From Aphidius gifuensis (taxonomy: Eukaryota > Arthropoda > Insecta > Hymenoptera > Braconidae): a DNA stretch of 64,000 nt. Of this stretch, positions 1-13,588 are shown piece after piece. A model generated the notes under the pieces. It made no database searches and had not been told where the DNA came from. It was given only the letters and a program-made list of their open reading frames with translations. The stretch covers positions 16,684,963 to 16,748,962 of the forward strand of contig NC_057792.1 in assembly GCF_014905175.1 (NCBI RefSeq), in the 5' to 3' direction. The number at the start of each line of letters is the position of its first letter. Within the stretch, counting starts at the first letter, position 1. Made by a program: the position numbers and the translations under genes.

Positions 1-495
1 CTTGATGCTGAACAAATGTGTCAATTTACACGTGCTGAATTTATAAATGGACTTAAATCATTAAATGTTGATAGTATATCTAGTATACAATTACGATTAC
101 CAAATGTTGTTAATGAATTAAGTCAAAATAATGAAATGTTTAAAGATTTGTATAGATTTACATTTCGTTTTGGTCTTGATATTACAACTGGACAACGTAT
201 ATTACCAACTGACATGGCTATTGTATTATGGAAGTTAGTATTTACAATACGTGAACCACCATTATTAAAAAAATGGTTATTATTTCTTGATAATCATCGT
301 ATACGTGGTATACCACGTGATACATGGAATATGTTTTTAAATTTTGCTGAAATAATTGGCAATGATCTTGGTACTTATGATGACACTGAAGCATGGCCAA
401 GTCTTTTTGATGATTTTGTTGAGTATGAAAATGATCAAATGAATCAAAATGTCATTAAAGATGACATTAAAGATAATACAAATGATAGGGATTAA
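1..495 (+). CDS. DCUN1D3: DCN1-like protein 3, C-terminal part of PONY domain (partial, 5' end outside window)
   Basis: The frame is open from base 1 (it reads LDAEQMCQFTR), so the ATG at 16 is internal and the gene begins upstream of the window. About 164 residues are visible, covering most of the DCUN1/PONY domain. Diagnostic blocks are MCQFTRAEF, FKDLYRFTFRFGLD, GQR, ALWKLVFT-like VLWKLVFT, RDTWNMFLNF and EAWPSLFDDFVEYE. The GLD-x-GQR segment and the RDTWNMFLNF/EAWPSLFD blocks fit the type 3 paralogue (SCCRO3 in flies) better than types 4/5. Family role: binds cullins and the NEDD8 E2 and promotes or tunes cullin neddylation; vertebrate type 3 is membrane-anchored by an N-terminal myristoyl group, which cannot be checked here. 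After the conserved DDFVEYE the protein ends in an acidic, Asn/Asp-rich tail of about 25 residues, with stop TAA at 493-495. No intron is seen in this part. Confidence 0.9.
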   Translation, partial: LDAEQMCQFTRAEFINGLKSLNVDSISSIQLRLPNVVNELSQNNEMFKDLYRFTFRFGLDITTGQRILPTDMAIVLWKLVFTIREPPLLKKWLLFLDNHRIRGIPRDTWNMFLNFAEIIGNDLGTYDDTEAWPSLFDDFVEYENDQMNQNVIKDDIKDNTNDRD

Positions 496-1600
496 TTAAT
501 TTAAGGCTTATTAGTTTCTTTTTTCTTTTTTTTTTTTTTTCTTTGTTTAATTATTGTTTTTTTTTTAATTCATCATTCGCGTGCTTCCTCTTTTACACGG
601 TGCCCGTTAATTTTGACAAATTAACAAATAGAAATTTAAAAAAATGCAATCAATTTTATATATATTAAAAATAGAATTTATTTTAATTTTAAGTATCAAA
701 GATACTTAATTATATGATTAGAAAAAATATTTATAAAAATTTTAACAATGTGGCCCGATGACTTGTGATAATGTACGCGTTTTTTGTTTTTTAATTTATT
801 TTATCAAATGACAGCAATTTAATTATCAATCATTATCATAAATATTTTCTTTTTTTTTTTTTTTTAAATGAGTTAAATCAGAAGTTTTTCATTTTTTTTT
901 TTTGTTTTATTTTGTAAATATCAATTTTAAATTGATTTTATAAAATTGTAATTATAATTTTTGTTTTTTAAATGTCAATAATGACAGTTAGCTAATTGTT
1001 TTTAAAATATCTATGTAAAAATGTGAGTGAGTATGTGCTTATCAAATATGACCAATTTTTTAGTGAAAAAAAAAAAAAATTTAATCATAAAATAAAGTAA
1101 ATTTAATCTTCAAAATATGACCAATTTTAAAAAAAGTTTAATCATAAAATAAAGTAAATTTAATCTTCACGAAGAAAAATAAAATATGAACAATTATGTG
1201 ATAAATCAATAGATAAAATTGATACAAAATAAAGGAAAAAACTAAAAATATTTGTCACATTTTACAATTGATAATATTATTAAATTTAACATTTATACAA
1301 TTATATTTAATGCAATTTTTTGTTTTTAATTTATAAACCAAACATTGGAGGCCTTGTAATGTCACACAATAATTTTTATCAATTAATATACAAAGAATTA
1401 AATATTAATGCAATTTGGCAAACAATCAATGTATTTTTTGTTTTTTATATTTTTAAAATGTGCCAATTTTTTGCAATCACTGTGTGCAAATCTCTGTAGA
1501 GCGATATTATATATTTATTAAGTCATTTCAAATTTATCAATGATGGTTACGGAAAGTGTCTATTCTCGAATTTTGTACATCACATTTGTTAAATAAACAA
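496..1600 (+). other. Probable 3' UTR of the DCUN1D3 gene
   Basis: AT-rich non-coding DNA follows the stop codon with many T and A runs. A canonical AATAAA lies at 1592-1597 after a slightly more complex stretch (about 1,470-1,590) and is the best candidate poly(A) signal. No splice signals or ORF are evident. The assignment is inference from position; a nearer cryptic signal could be used instead. Confidence 0.45.
1046..1197. repeat. 69-bp tandem duplication, about 2.2 copies
   Basis: Units start at 1046, 1115 and 1184, each opening with ATATGA(C/A)CAATT. The first two share a long identical block (TTTAATCATAAAATAAAGTA and onwards). The third is only the beginning of a unit. It lies in the presumed 3' UTR of the DCUN1D3 gene. 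It looks like a recent local duplication, not a mobile element. Confidence 0.75.
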
Positions 1601-4564
1601 AGAAAAAAAAAAAATAATCTTTCTGATAATCAAGAAAAAATTTATTTTATTTTTTTAAAACAACATATAATTTTTTCAATATAAAAAAGAAAAAAAAAAT
1701 CCTTTTTTTTCGCAGTTTGTTGATAGAAAACGAATTAACAATTTTTTAAATATTTCTATTAATTTTGTTACAGTTTTAAAATTTCAAATTTCTTAAAACC
1801 AAAATCATTATTTTAATTTCTGTAAAAAATTAATTAGCATTTTTAAAATGTATTATATAAATTGATCAAAATATTAGTTAAAACATTTTCGAAATTTCGA
1901 AATCGTTTAAGCTAATATTTCGAAATTTAAAAAATACTAAAATAAATCAATAAATTTTTTTTTTCTATATTAATTCTTTTTATATTGTAGATAGATAATA
2001 AAATAATATTCTTTTTTTTCATTTATAGTGTAAAATGAATACTGCAAATTTCCCAAGTGTTCAAATAAAACATATGAAATTCTTTGGGTTTGAGTTTTCG
2101 ATTACTAGCACGTGTAAGTTTTCACACTTGGTAATACAACATTAGAGTTATATAGTTACATAAAAAGAGATATATAGTGTTAGTGAATAAGGAAATAGAG
2201 AAAAGCTAGTTTGAGTATGCAATAAGACGATGAACATATCCCACAGTAACTTTGGTTTGTATGTATAAGTGTATTGTAACAATGTGAATTTTAAGTTGGA
2301 TTAATTCAAGCAACGCAGCATTCAAAATCCCGGATGTAATCCGGATGGTCTTTCTCATCGTTTGTCGTCCTTGTATTTGGCTAACTTCGAAAGTCTCACG
2401 TGAGTACTCGTAATTCTTTTTACTTTTATTTTAACATATATATAGAGAGAGTTATTTATTTAAACGACTTTACTATATTCAAACCCATTTAATCATTTAT
2501 TTTTCATCATTCAAATTCAAATAAAATCAACAGATTAACCAAAATTTTAAAATTCATTGAAATTTCTTTTTTTTTTTATTTTTATTTAATTGAATAAATA
2601 ATATTTACGTTTTATAAATATTTATTAATACAATTTTTAATTAATATAAATTAATAATTTTATCATTATACAAATAAAATTAAAAAACATCAATTTTATT
2701 TATTCAGTTAAAAAAAAAAAAAAATACTAAAATTACAAAATATTATTCAAAATAATTTTGTTTAAAAATATAAATTTTTTTTATCTTGTTTTTTTGTTCT
2801 AATTACCTATCAATTTACTGAATTTCTAAAGTCCAAAAATAAAAAAACATCATGTAGATATTATTATTTTTTGTTGTTAAAATATTTCCAATTAAATTAC
2901 ATCAATTTGACATGTTGGTTTCATGTTTCTAGTTATTATCTATGTAATACATCAGTTTGAACATCAGTAAAAATATTCAAAAACTACATTGATTAAAATG
3001 ATAATGTAAATTTTCATAAAAATTTATAACAAGAATTTTTTTAATTTTTGAGAATTACTATAACGTGTGTTAATTTGAGTACCTGTCTACAGCCATTTAT
3101 TTTATAATATATATTTTATCTTGTTTATATACATATAATATACAAATATTCAACATACACATTTGGTTTTGAATTTATCAAAACTATTTTAACATGATGC
3201 TTTTCAAGTTAAATACGTGTGCTTTACCTCACTCATACACTTGATAATTCACCTCTTCTTCTATCAATTCAAAGCACATGCACGCACCTTGTATTCATCA
3301 ATAGTGAATGTCGAATGGCAATTACCATTCCTATCCATTTTCTCTATCTACATATATATCTGGTTCTCTTCATCACCATGACTATTCACTATCATCAACA
3401 CCATCCCTTTTACCTCTATTCTATAAAGCACTATTTGGCTCAAGAGAGAGCAGACAAATCGATCAAAACAAATGTGTAAATATCCTATTAAATTTTTCAA
3501 TTATTTATTTATATTTATTCATTTTTATTCTTCTATTTTATCCCAATTTATTTTTTTTTAATTTTAATTATGTATATAGTATTTTTTTTCTATTTTAAAT
3601 TTACATTCATCTTATTTTCTTTTTAATCCTTGCTGTTTTTTTTTTTTTTTTTGGATCATTTGTTAAAATAACTGGATGCTTTCCAATATAATTTAATAAA
3701 CTTGAGTGCTTTATCAAAATGAGGCGTAACATTAGAAAAAAACATATATAAAAATAAAATAATGATACGTATATATGAAAATTGTGGTTTTTATTATTTT
3801 ATATATATGTAAAAGAAAATATTTGTTTTTTTTTTTCTTTTTATTTTTTTATTAATATCTTTATTATTGCATATTATTATTATTATAATTAACAATGTTA
3901 TTTTTTAAATAAATAATGAATTTAATTAAATTGACAGTGTAGATTTAAATTTGATAAGAAATAAATGGGAAATTCAAGTGATAAGCAAAATCATTTTATA
4001 AATTTATATGTAAGATTGAGAATTTTTTGATAAGTACATTGTATTGATATTAGAGTTACTATAAACTTTTTTAAAAACCTTGAATTGATAAGATAAAATT
4101 GTTATTAAGTATGTGATATATTTTTCATTTGTTTTTATTTCATAATTTTATCTAGACATTTTAATTTATTAGTGTTTTTAATATTTGATGAGTTTGTGGT
4201 TTTATGTGATAGGAAATGTATTATAAATTAAAAATATATTTTATATTCATTCTTTTGATAATTAACATTTTTCGTAGTTTATCATTCATCAAAAGACAAG
4301 TGATTTTTAAAGTTCATTTTAATTTTTTTACATAAAATTTTAAACACCCTTTGAATTTTTCATCTCATTTTTTCTCTCGTGTTTGTTTGAAGCTTTTTTT
4401 CTTTGACCAAAGTTTTATGAATGAATATTATATCAAACGATTAATACAAAAGTGGTGGGGATAAATAACTTGTTGAGTATAATTTGTAACAATTGAATTT
4501 AATAAAAAAAATTAGTTTTAAACAAGTTGATAAGTTTAGTTGTGTTATTTTAAAAAGTTTAACA
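1601..4564. other. Intergenic/5' region before the FLVCR gene
   Basis: No ORF with coding character was found; the short frames here are low-complexity T-rich translations. A less AT-rich patch at about 2,290-2,400 ends with TCTCAC followed by GTGAGT, which reads as a good splice donor. It could be a non-coding first exon of the FLVCR gene. A further patch at 3,220-3,480 has mixed composition but no convincing start, acceptor or family match. Confidence 0.35.
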
Positions 4565-6784
4565 ATGAATGAAAAAAAAGATAATGATGTTACATTGCCA
4601 TTGACAACACAACTAAATAATCCACAAATTTTAAATAGTAAAGTTCATAAAAATATAAATGAATATGAATTTAAAAAATATAAAAAAAGATGGGTAATGT
4701 TGAGTTTGTTTTGTTTCTACTGTGCATTGAGTACTTATCAATGGGTCGAGTATTCAATTATTGCAAACATTGTAACAAGGTAAATATTATATTTGTTAAT
4801 TTGATATTTATTTATCAATTATTTATTCATGTTTTTTAATATTACCATACAGATATTATAGCGTGTCAGCACTTGCTATTGATTGTACATCAATGACATA
4901 TATGTTTTACTATATATTTTTAATAATACCAGGATCATATTTTTCTGAACGCATTGGATTGAGATGGACAAATATATTAGGCAGTTTTTTAGTTTGTTTT
5001 GGTTCATGGATTAAAATATTTTCTCTCAATCCTGATGGATTTGTCATCACATTTATTGGACAGTCATTTCTGGCAGTCAGTCAAGTGAGTAACATCATAA
5101 TATTATCAAAAAAAATATTTACAAAAAAAAAAAAATAAAAAGCGAAAATAATTTATTCAGCTCTGTCACACATGAATATTGTGTTGAGCTTTCATGACAA
5201 TAAAAATAAAAGATAAAAAAAATACAACAAGTGGAAAAAAACCTCATTGAATGTGTGAAAATTTATTTATTTTTTTTTTAGATTGTAATATTGACAGTAC
5301 CAGGACGACTTGCTGCACATTGGTTTCCATCAACTCAACTGTCAACAGCAACGTCATTTGGTATATTTGGAAATCAACTTGGTGTTGCATTTGGTTTTTA
5401 TTTTACACCAATTATTGTTAAAAATCATGAATCAATTGATGAGATTGGTCATGATTTATCAACGCTATTTTGGTCAATGGCAATATTAACGACACTTGGT
5501 TTTATTGCTGTATTAATATGTAAGTTTATCATAATAATAATATTAATAATTTTATTTGAATTTTGTTTTTTTCTTTTAAATTTTTATCTCATGAAAAGCT
5601 AATTATCATTGTTTCTTCTTCCTCAAAAGATAAGTCAAAGTAAAAAAAATATAAAAAAATGTTTAAATATTTACACAAAATTGCCTTGGGATAATAAATT
5701 TTTGATATATATTTTATATTTTTTTTGTTAAAAACAAGTTTTTCAGAGTGAACCAAGGTTACCACCAAGTCAAACACGTGCATTACAAAAAGCTAAACAC
5801 ATTGAAAATAATGATTCAATTATTAAACCATTAAAACGTTTATTTAAAAATAAAAGTTTTATGATACTATGTAATTCATACGGTCTTGGTATTGGTGTTT
5901 TAAATGCTGTTGGTACATTACTTAATCAAATTGTCTTATCACATTTCAAAGTACGTGTTACAATAAAAAATTCTAAATATAATTTATCAAGTAATTTTAT
6001 TTATTTAAAATTTTTATCTAGAATGCGGAAGAGGATGCTGGAAGAATGGGACTTGGATTAATATTAGCAGGAATGATTGGTTCTGTTACATTTGGTTTTA
6101 TTCTTGATAAAACACAAAAATTCAAGTAATTAAAAATATAAAATTAAATATAGTTAATTATTTTTGTGCTTATATTTACATTTAAATATTTTTGCACATG
6201 ATTAATATTTAAGAAAATAAATAAAAAAAAAACCTCAAGATTCATTAAAATAAAATTTTGTATATTTTAGAGAAACCACTGTAACTGTTTACTCACTGAC
6301 ATTACTGGGTCAAATATTCTTTGCAGTTGCTTTGTGGGTAGAGAGCAAGTGGATGGTATACCTTGCAGCAATTTTTCTTGGGTAAACTAACATGATATAT
6401 AAATGAATTCTTATATTATATATATACATAAAGTATATTTAAATATTAAAATAATGTTAATCAATGAAATGCATGTGTATATATGAATAATTTAAATTTT
6501 TAATTAGATTTTTTTTATCTGGATATCTTGCCTTGGGTTATGAAATGTGTGCAGAGTATACTTATCCAGAAGCTGAATCAATATCAACTGGTATACTAAA
6601 TATTGCTAATAATATTTATGGTATAATTCTTGTTATTATATCAGGTGAATTAATGGAAATTTATGGTGATATTGCTGTTCATATTTGTTTATGTACTTCA
6701 TTATTTTTTGGTTTAATTATGACAATATTAACAAAAGATGAACAACGACGTCAAGATGCTAAAAATTCTGTACAAAATAATTGA
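4565..6784 (+). CDS. FLVCR: FLVCR-family MFS transporter (heme/choline exporter type), complete, seven exons
   Basis: Exons: 4565-4779, 4853-5084, 5282-5519, 5739-5950, 6022-6125, 6271-6381, 6508-6784. The lengths sum to 1,389 nt, giving 462 residues and TGA at 6782-6784. Every junction has GT-AG and matching phase. The start is the ATG at 4565 (context AACAATG); the frame is open further upstream but only from non-ATG codons. Family blocks seen: KKRWVMLSLFCFY (start of TM1), YYSVSALAIDCTSM, GLRWTN, GSWIKIFS, GQSFLAVSQ, VPGRLAAHWF, GIFGNQLGVAFGF, PPSQTRALQ before TM7, DAGRMGLGL, and EYTYPEAESISTGIL in TM11. The order and spacing match a 12-helix SLC49 transporter. It is shorter than vertebrate FLVCR1/2 (about 530-555 aa), mainly because the cytosolic N-terminus is only about 40 residues. 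Family members move heme, choline or ethanolamine; the sequence does not decide which. The exon 4 acceptor is unusual (see findings). Next-best identity: another SLC49 member, less likely given the GNQLG and PGRLAA blocks. Confidence 0.9.
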
Positions 6785-6837
6785 GAAATTAATTAATTAA
6801 TTAATTAATATTATAAAAATGAAATTTGTCAAATGGA

Positions 6838-6843
6838 AATAAA
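6838..6843 (+). terminator. Poly(A) signal of the FLVCR gene
   Basis: Canonical AATAAA, 54 bases after the stop codon. A second AATAAA follows at about 6,864. A very short 3' UTR is therefore expected. Confidence 0.65.
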
Positions 6844-6869
6844 GATTAATGAAAGAAAGTCATTAATAA

Positions 6870-9800
6870 AATTAGTTGACGATAATTTATTATTTTATGT
6901 TAGGTATATTTCTGATAATAGAAGTGAATATATATAAGGGATGCTGAAATAGAGAAAGCTGCTCTTCTCTTTGGTCACCATAAGTCATATTATACGTGCA
7001 GATGACAGTCTCATTCATTTTCCACACTGTGTGCCACATGTGTGAGTATGGCTGATTTCTACATATGTGTTTAAATTTTTTTTTTTTTTTTCTATCAAAT
7101 TTCTTTTTATATATCAATGATAAATTTATTTGCTTATATTTTTGTGACACTGTAATTTTCTTTATTTTTTGTATTTGATTTATCAAAATTATTTATAAAT
7201 AAATAACGGAACAATGTGTCATTTTGATGACACAATTTTATTTCGATTATAAAATTCTCGTATAATATTGCAATTTAAAAAAATATATATATATAAAAAG
7301 GTCAAACATTTTAGAGTCTGACGTCTTTCTAAAATACACGTGACTCTTCATAAATTTTATTAATGTAAAAATTAAATTTTCATATTCATCAAAATTATAA
7401 GAAAAAAAAATCAATTTTTTATTTTATATAAAAATAGCTCAAGATGATGAAGAAGAAGATTTAACACATTTTGAGAGTGAAATTTTAATATTATAAATTT
7501 TATAAATTTTATTAATCAAGATGATATTTTAAGACATTGTTGGCAAGTGACAAATATTGTTTGTTAATTGTTTGTAATATTTTGACTAAATGAGGGATAA
7601 ATTCACCGAGGGATAAAAGGGTTATTTGAAAGGGTTAAAAATAAGGGCTGGGTGTATAATGCCGTGGGGAATGAGAAGAATAAAATGATGGAACTAAGAG
7701 CGGGATGAAATTATGTGCTCGCGTGCGACAAGCAATTTCATGCCGGATATGTCAACGGTGAACGGTATTACCGGTAGAAGAAAATTCAAGCGTAACGAGA
7801 CTCCATATATACATATAAAATATTTTACATATGGAAAATTTATATATTGATATGTGTGTATCAGTATTTTGTGCATGCTGAAAAACATTAACTTTTTTTT
7901 TAATTGAATGGCAGTGAGGAAATGAATATCGAGCTTAATATAAATTCAAAAATCATTGATAGTATATATATTTTCATATATTGATAAAGAAAAATTTTCT
8001 AAATGATTATTAAATTGTTTTTATGGCTATATATAAAAGGGAGAGACTTTTGTTTAAATAAAGCTTTATATTTTAATTAAGACAAAGTGGTTTTGACATA
8101 CCAATTGTCTAAAATTAATTAAAAAAAAAAATAATTTAAATAATAATTATGATATGAATGTTATATAAATAATGATAATTTAATTAAAACAAAATATTGT
8201 ATTTGCGTGTTTAGAGTTAATTGAAAATTAATCGTATAGGAATTGGTTATACGGATAGAAATCGACATTGAGATAACTAATCTCCGGTTGGGATCGTGAA
8301 TGCCTCACAGCAATAAACCATATATATTGTGAATTTTGCGTATCATTATTATCACTATAATCATCGTAACAGTAGGACATAATTTATCGTTACTGGTACA
8401 CATCTCTCTCTTGACAAGAACAAATCTACATTGTTTACGGAAATTATGTATATTCAATTTCTATATATATATATGACCTACACAAATGCATTTTCACTTT
8501 GTTGTATTTATCGAATTATCTAAAAGCTCCATTTTCAAATACAGATTTCCATTATCTTATTATATTACAATACAGTATGGATAAAAAAAAAAAAATAATA
8601 TATCTCATTAAATTATTTTTAAGGATTATATATTATAAATAATTTTACTTAATAACGTTATGAAATTTTTTAAATTTTTATGTTGATAAATTCGTTTTTT
8701 TTTTATAAAAATAAATAAGTTCAACCCTGAAAATCGTAAAACAAAAAAGAATCTATTTCTAAAGACTTTTCAAGCTGAATATTCATCGACACGTTCAACC
8801 CCTATAAATATTAATGAATTAAGAAAATTCTTCAATTTTTTTTTCTTCGAGTTATTATTTTTTTCCTCTTTTTTATATTTTTTTTTTATTTTTAATCTTA
8901 TCATTAATATTTAAAATTTTTTTTCTCGTTAACTAGATTCTTCAAGCTTCGGTATAAATTTAATAATAATTAGGTTAACATAATGTAATAAAAAATCAAG
9001 CATTTTTGCATATTTTTATCTTGTTATTAGTTAAAAAAAAATATATATATTATTAAAATAAAAATAACAGGTTTTTTTAAAACTAAATTATCCGTTTTTA
9101 ATTTTATTATTGATCGTTTAAAGGATAATGATAGTAAAAGAAAAAAAAATTGATATGTAATAATAAAATAGCTGGGGAAAAAAAGTATTGATGAAAAATA
9201 GAGTATTGAAAAAAAAATAGTGAAGTAAAAAAAAAAAGGGTCAGTATCTATATACCTCGTTGACGGAAAATGTAATTACGTAAATGCAGGCATTGGCTTG
9301 TGCAGTTTGTCTCGTCGTACGTCGAGTACTTCTACTTGTCGTGAAAAATCTTTTTCTCTTTTTTTCCTTTATTTTTTTTTTTCAATTTATCTTCTATTTC
9401 ACAATACACACATATATATAAACAAATTGTTTATTTTCATTTTTTTTTTCGACAAATAAATTATCCAATAAAATATGTGAAAATAAATCAAGTAATTGAA
9501 AATTTATATTTATTTTAAAAACTTTTTAAATAATTGATATAAAATAATAATAATAAAATGTCTAGACATTTTAAAGTCTAGATAAATGTACAATTTTCTA
9601 TTGTCAAGTGTATTATTTGTTTTTAGAGATTTGTCAGGCTTAAAATTGATTTTTCATTCTTATTTGACATTTTAAAAAATAAAATAAAAATCATGCAATA
9701 AAATAAAATAATATATTATGTACTTGTACTTACTGTTGCGTTCTGTAATAATAATAAATTTCATAAAGATATAATAAAATAAAATGGAGCAATATTCTTG

Positions 9801-12800
9801 TTTTCATCATTTGAAGTAGAAATTTTATAAAAAATTTTATACGAAATGGAAAAAAATATAAAATAGCTGCAAGAATAATTAATTCACTTGTCATTTTATT
9901 TAAATTAAATTTTTTATTTTCTAGTTTTATCTCTGGTATTTTATTTTTTTAAATAAAAATTTGATGCAATTATCAAATTGACTAAAAATTAACTCAACAA
10001 TTTAAGAAAAAAAAAGGCAAAAATTTCAAGTAAATGATTAAATTCTAAATTTATAATTACCTAGATAATAATTTCAATTTAAATATGACATAATCATCTT
10101 GATAATTAGTTATTTGACTAATTAGTTTCTAGTTGTCTATGTGTGTAGAATTTATAGACATGTGGTTAACTTCAAAGGTGATTTCCTAACTGTCCAGCTT
10201 AGGCTAAAATTAACCCTTATCTTGATGATGTAATGACAGACTTGATCGCAAGCTCGATTGTAAATTATCTCTAATTGAATTAACTCTTGTTTCATATATA
10301 CATTTCATTTATTAACTTTGTTTTTTTTTTTTCATTTTTATTTTCACAAATTAACTTAACATTATTCTAATTTATTTACAACATTATTTTATTAGTTATT
10401 TATAATTAATACACACTTCATTCATCTTTTAATTTTGTTAAAATAATTTTAAAATTAAAATTTCTACAAACAGCTGTTGCTCAATTGACAAACAATTTAT
10501 AACAATTTTTTTTTGTTTTTTTTTTAATTTAAAATTTTTAATTTTTCTCTCGCAAATGGAACTTTGTTCCCAATATAAAGTTTTTTTTTTTTTTATTATT
10601 AATAGTTAAATATATCATACAATGTTTAGCTTGTTATTTTAAAACTATTATTATTTTTCCGTTGTTGTTATTGTACCAGTTTTTTAAATTGATATACAAC
10701 GGAATTTTTTACCACAAAAAATCACAATTTTTTTTTGTTCTGGTTTTATTTTTTTAACCAAATTTATTTTATTTATTTTTTTCATTCGGTTATCGTGTAT
10801 ATAGTGTATGATTTTTTCCATTTACTCTTTTTTTTTTATTTGTAAATTATTCTTTGAATTTTCTACCAATAAAAATACGGGACGAATCGTGCTATTTTTA
10901 TTATTTATTATCTGATAGCTGTGCGGTAAAAGAAAATGATGGAAATGAAAGTATCAAATGAAAATAAATATAAAAAAAAAGTAATCATGAGAGTAATAAA
11001 TAATGATAATGATGGATAAGTGAAAAAATAAAATATTTATAAAACTATTCAAACGTAAGTAAAAGAAACGTAAAAAAAAAAAATATTAATTGATTAAAAA
11101 AAAAGAAATCATCCATTAGTTAATTTTGCTTTTATTTATTCATTAATTTGTATAAAAAAAAAAAAAAAAGAACTAGATGTTTGGTGTTAATGTTCGTGAA
11201 ATCATTGATACATACTTTCCATCGTTTTGTTAATAAAATTTTACACGTATCTACAATTATAGTCCACTGATTTTGTACAAAATAATTATCGGTTTATCTG
11301 TAAATTTAACTAAAGCAAGATTTTAAAAGCGAAAAAAAAAACATAACATATCGAGCTAAAAATATCTTTACAAATTGTTCAATAAAAATTAAACAGGTCA
11401 TATTTATTTTGGATTGGTTTTTTTTAATTAATTAATTTATTATCCATCAAATTCTTTGGTAAAATCAATTATTAGTTTTTTTTATTTTTTTATGCTTCAC
11501 ATTGCTTGATATATATGTACATATACAATTTTTTTTCTATTGCTTTTATAACAATAACAACAATATAATATTAACTAACATTAAAACTAAATAAATAAAA
11601 ACATATTTAAAAATAATAACGTATTATCAGTGTGCGAAGTTGTTTTTTAAATATTTTGCTTTATAAATATATTATCATAATTTAAATAATAGAAAAAAAA
11701 AAAGTTCAATTAAAATATTTTAAAATAAAAACAGTATGATAATTAATTTTGTAATTTTAAATACCAAAATTGAGATGTTTAAATTTTTTTTCTCTTTAAA
11801 TTGAATAATGAAAATTATATTTTCGATTGAATTGACGAGGAAGATGGCTAATAAATTGTCATGAAAATTGATGATATATATTAACAATTTAATATACAGA
11901 GAGATACATGCGTTGCTTCTTTAGATAATGCACTGGCTTATGCACATGCACATGTTACTATGGGAAATTTAACCTCGTCGATCACGCGATAAGACACGAT
12001 GCAGTAAAAAGCACTCGGTATAACTTTACCAAAGTTACATTATATATTATATAAAATAAAGCTTTTTATAATGTTTTTTTTTTTTAAAACAAATAAATAA
12101 TCAACAATTATTAATTGAATTATAAGAAAAGAAATCTTTTTTTTTTTTTTTGTTTCTCTGATTACACGTGGCTAGCTGTATCAATTACTTAATTCAATTT
12201 TATCTAAGATATTATTTATATGTTCGTTATAGATGAACTGTTATTTACCCTGCATACGAGTATACATATGTACAATTTTTATTTATTTTTTTTTCATTAA
12301 TTTTTATATTTATAATATTTATAATTGCAATTTATTATTTATTTATTTTTTTTAGGCAGGTATTCGATACTTATTTTTATATCAAATATATTGATCGTTA
12401 TATGACGATTTTTATTTTTTTTTTTTTTTGGTGGACAAACCAAAATGGCTTTTTTTTTTTTTTAATTATTGTAAATAAACAAAGGTTTTATTTATTTAGG
12501 TGTTTTTTTGTTTGATGTCAGTGTTGCTTTATTTTTTTTGTTTGTTTTTTATTTTTATTTTTTATCTCATATTTCCTGGACGGTTGAGATTAATTTGGCA
12601 TTATTATACTTTTTTTTTTTTTATTAAAATCAATTTGCATTCGATTGTGTGCTATGTTTATTATTTTAAAATAATTATGTATCGTTTGTTAACAATTTTT
12701 ATTTGTCTGTTTTAAATTTGTTTATTTATTTTGAATTAGAGGGTCATGTGCGCAATGAGACATGCAAATAATAATTAATTTTCAAAATTAAATGTAAATA

Positions 12801-13300
12801 ACAAAAATAATTTAAATAACAAATTAATTTTCGATTAATTTTCAAAAAATGGTGTTGTTGTTGAGTTTTAATTTGGGAACTACAATAGCTAATAAAATAA
12901 AATTAATTAATTTTTCTTCATCAAATTTAATTTATAATATGTCTTGATGATTTTAAAAATTTTAAAATTCATTTACTAATTTTTTAAACTAATTTTAAAA
13001 ATCTATTTTGAATTAATGTTTATCAAATTTGTTCCCTCAACAGACACAACGCGTAAAAAATTATATTTATTTTATTTTCTTCAATTTATTTATTAAACTT
13101 TTTATTTTTTTTTATTCAAGAATTTATTACGAGTAGAAATTTAATATAAGACAATGTTTTTTTACATTTTTTTTTTCTCTTTTTTAAAATTTATTTTTCG
13201 TGTTTATTATTTTTAAAAAAGAAAAAAAAAATAAATAAAATAACTTTTTTGATAAATTTCTTTAGTCAGAAAAATATTAAAATAACAAACTTTTTTTGTT
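6870..13300. other. Gene-poor intergenic DNA / possible long 3' UTR of the minus-strand Ig receptor
   Basis: This AT-rich stretch of about 6.4 kb has no frame with coding character on either strand. Small patches of higher complexity stand out: 7,560-7,830, 8,220-8,410, 9,240-9,350, 10,130-10,270 and 11,930-12,030. They lack ORFs and are candidates for regulatory elements. The part nearest 13.3 kb could belong to an extended 3' UTR of the receptor gene, since neural genes often have long ones, but the sequence cannot show where transcription ends. Confidence 0.4.
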
Positions 13301-13306
13301 TTACCT

Positions 13307-13312
13307 TTTATT
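13307..13312 (-). terminator. Candidate poly(A) signal after terminal exon W
   Basis: AATAAA on the minus strand, about 95 bases downstream of the stop codon of the most distal terminal exon of the Ig receptor gene. Confidence 0.4.
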
Positions 13313-13405
13313 ATTTTAAGGATATTAAAAGTTTTTTAACATATTCATCATTTTGGCCACTTTGGTATCAAATATTTTATAACTTAAATATATTTAACTT
13401 TGAAT

Positions 13406-13588
13406 TCATAGCAACTCTTCGTTGTCGTCTTGTACACCGTACATTTGTGGTCGTCTTTCAATTTGTTGCTGTTGTGGTTGTTTACGTGTTTGAAGTAATG
13501 CAATGCTAGCTGCTTTGTAGTTTATTGGCCCATACGATCTGTAGTCAACATCTGCGTAATCCAAATCCGTAAATTCCGGTTTAAATGG
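13406..13588 (-). CDS. Ig receptor exon W: distal alternative C-terminus (60 aa)
   Basis: Acceptor TTAG ends at 13589; the frame starts in phase 0, so it joins exon T directly. It encodes 60 residues to TGA at 13406-13408. Visible content: PEFTDLDYADVDYRSYGP, KAASIALLQTRKQ, a short Gln run, and C-terminal DDNEELL. The clustered tyrosines in acidic context (LDYADVDYRSY) are candidate phosphorylation/SH2 sites (inference). The base composition is clearly less AT-rich than the flanks, supporting a coding exon. It is the most distal of three alternatives. It would be skipped whenever U or V is used, since both carry stops. Confidence 0.75.
   Translation of the reverse strand, partial: PFKPEFTDLDYADVDYRSYGPINYKAASIALLQTRKQPQQQQIERRPQMYGVQDDNEELL

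Noticed and set aside
3219..3598. Overlapping plus-strand ORFs of 86 and 96 codons
   Set aside because: Leu/Phe/Tyr/His-rich translation of T-rich DNA, no splice context, no family resemblance, and they do not link to the FLVCR gene.
4493..4564. N-terminal extension of the FLVCR protein starting at 4493
   Set aside because: The codon at 4493 is TTG, not ATG. The first ATG of the frame is at 4565 in good context.
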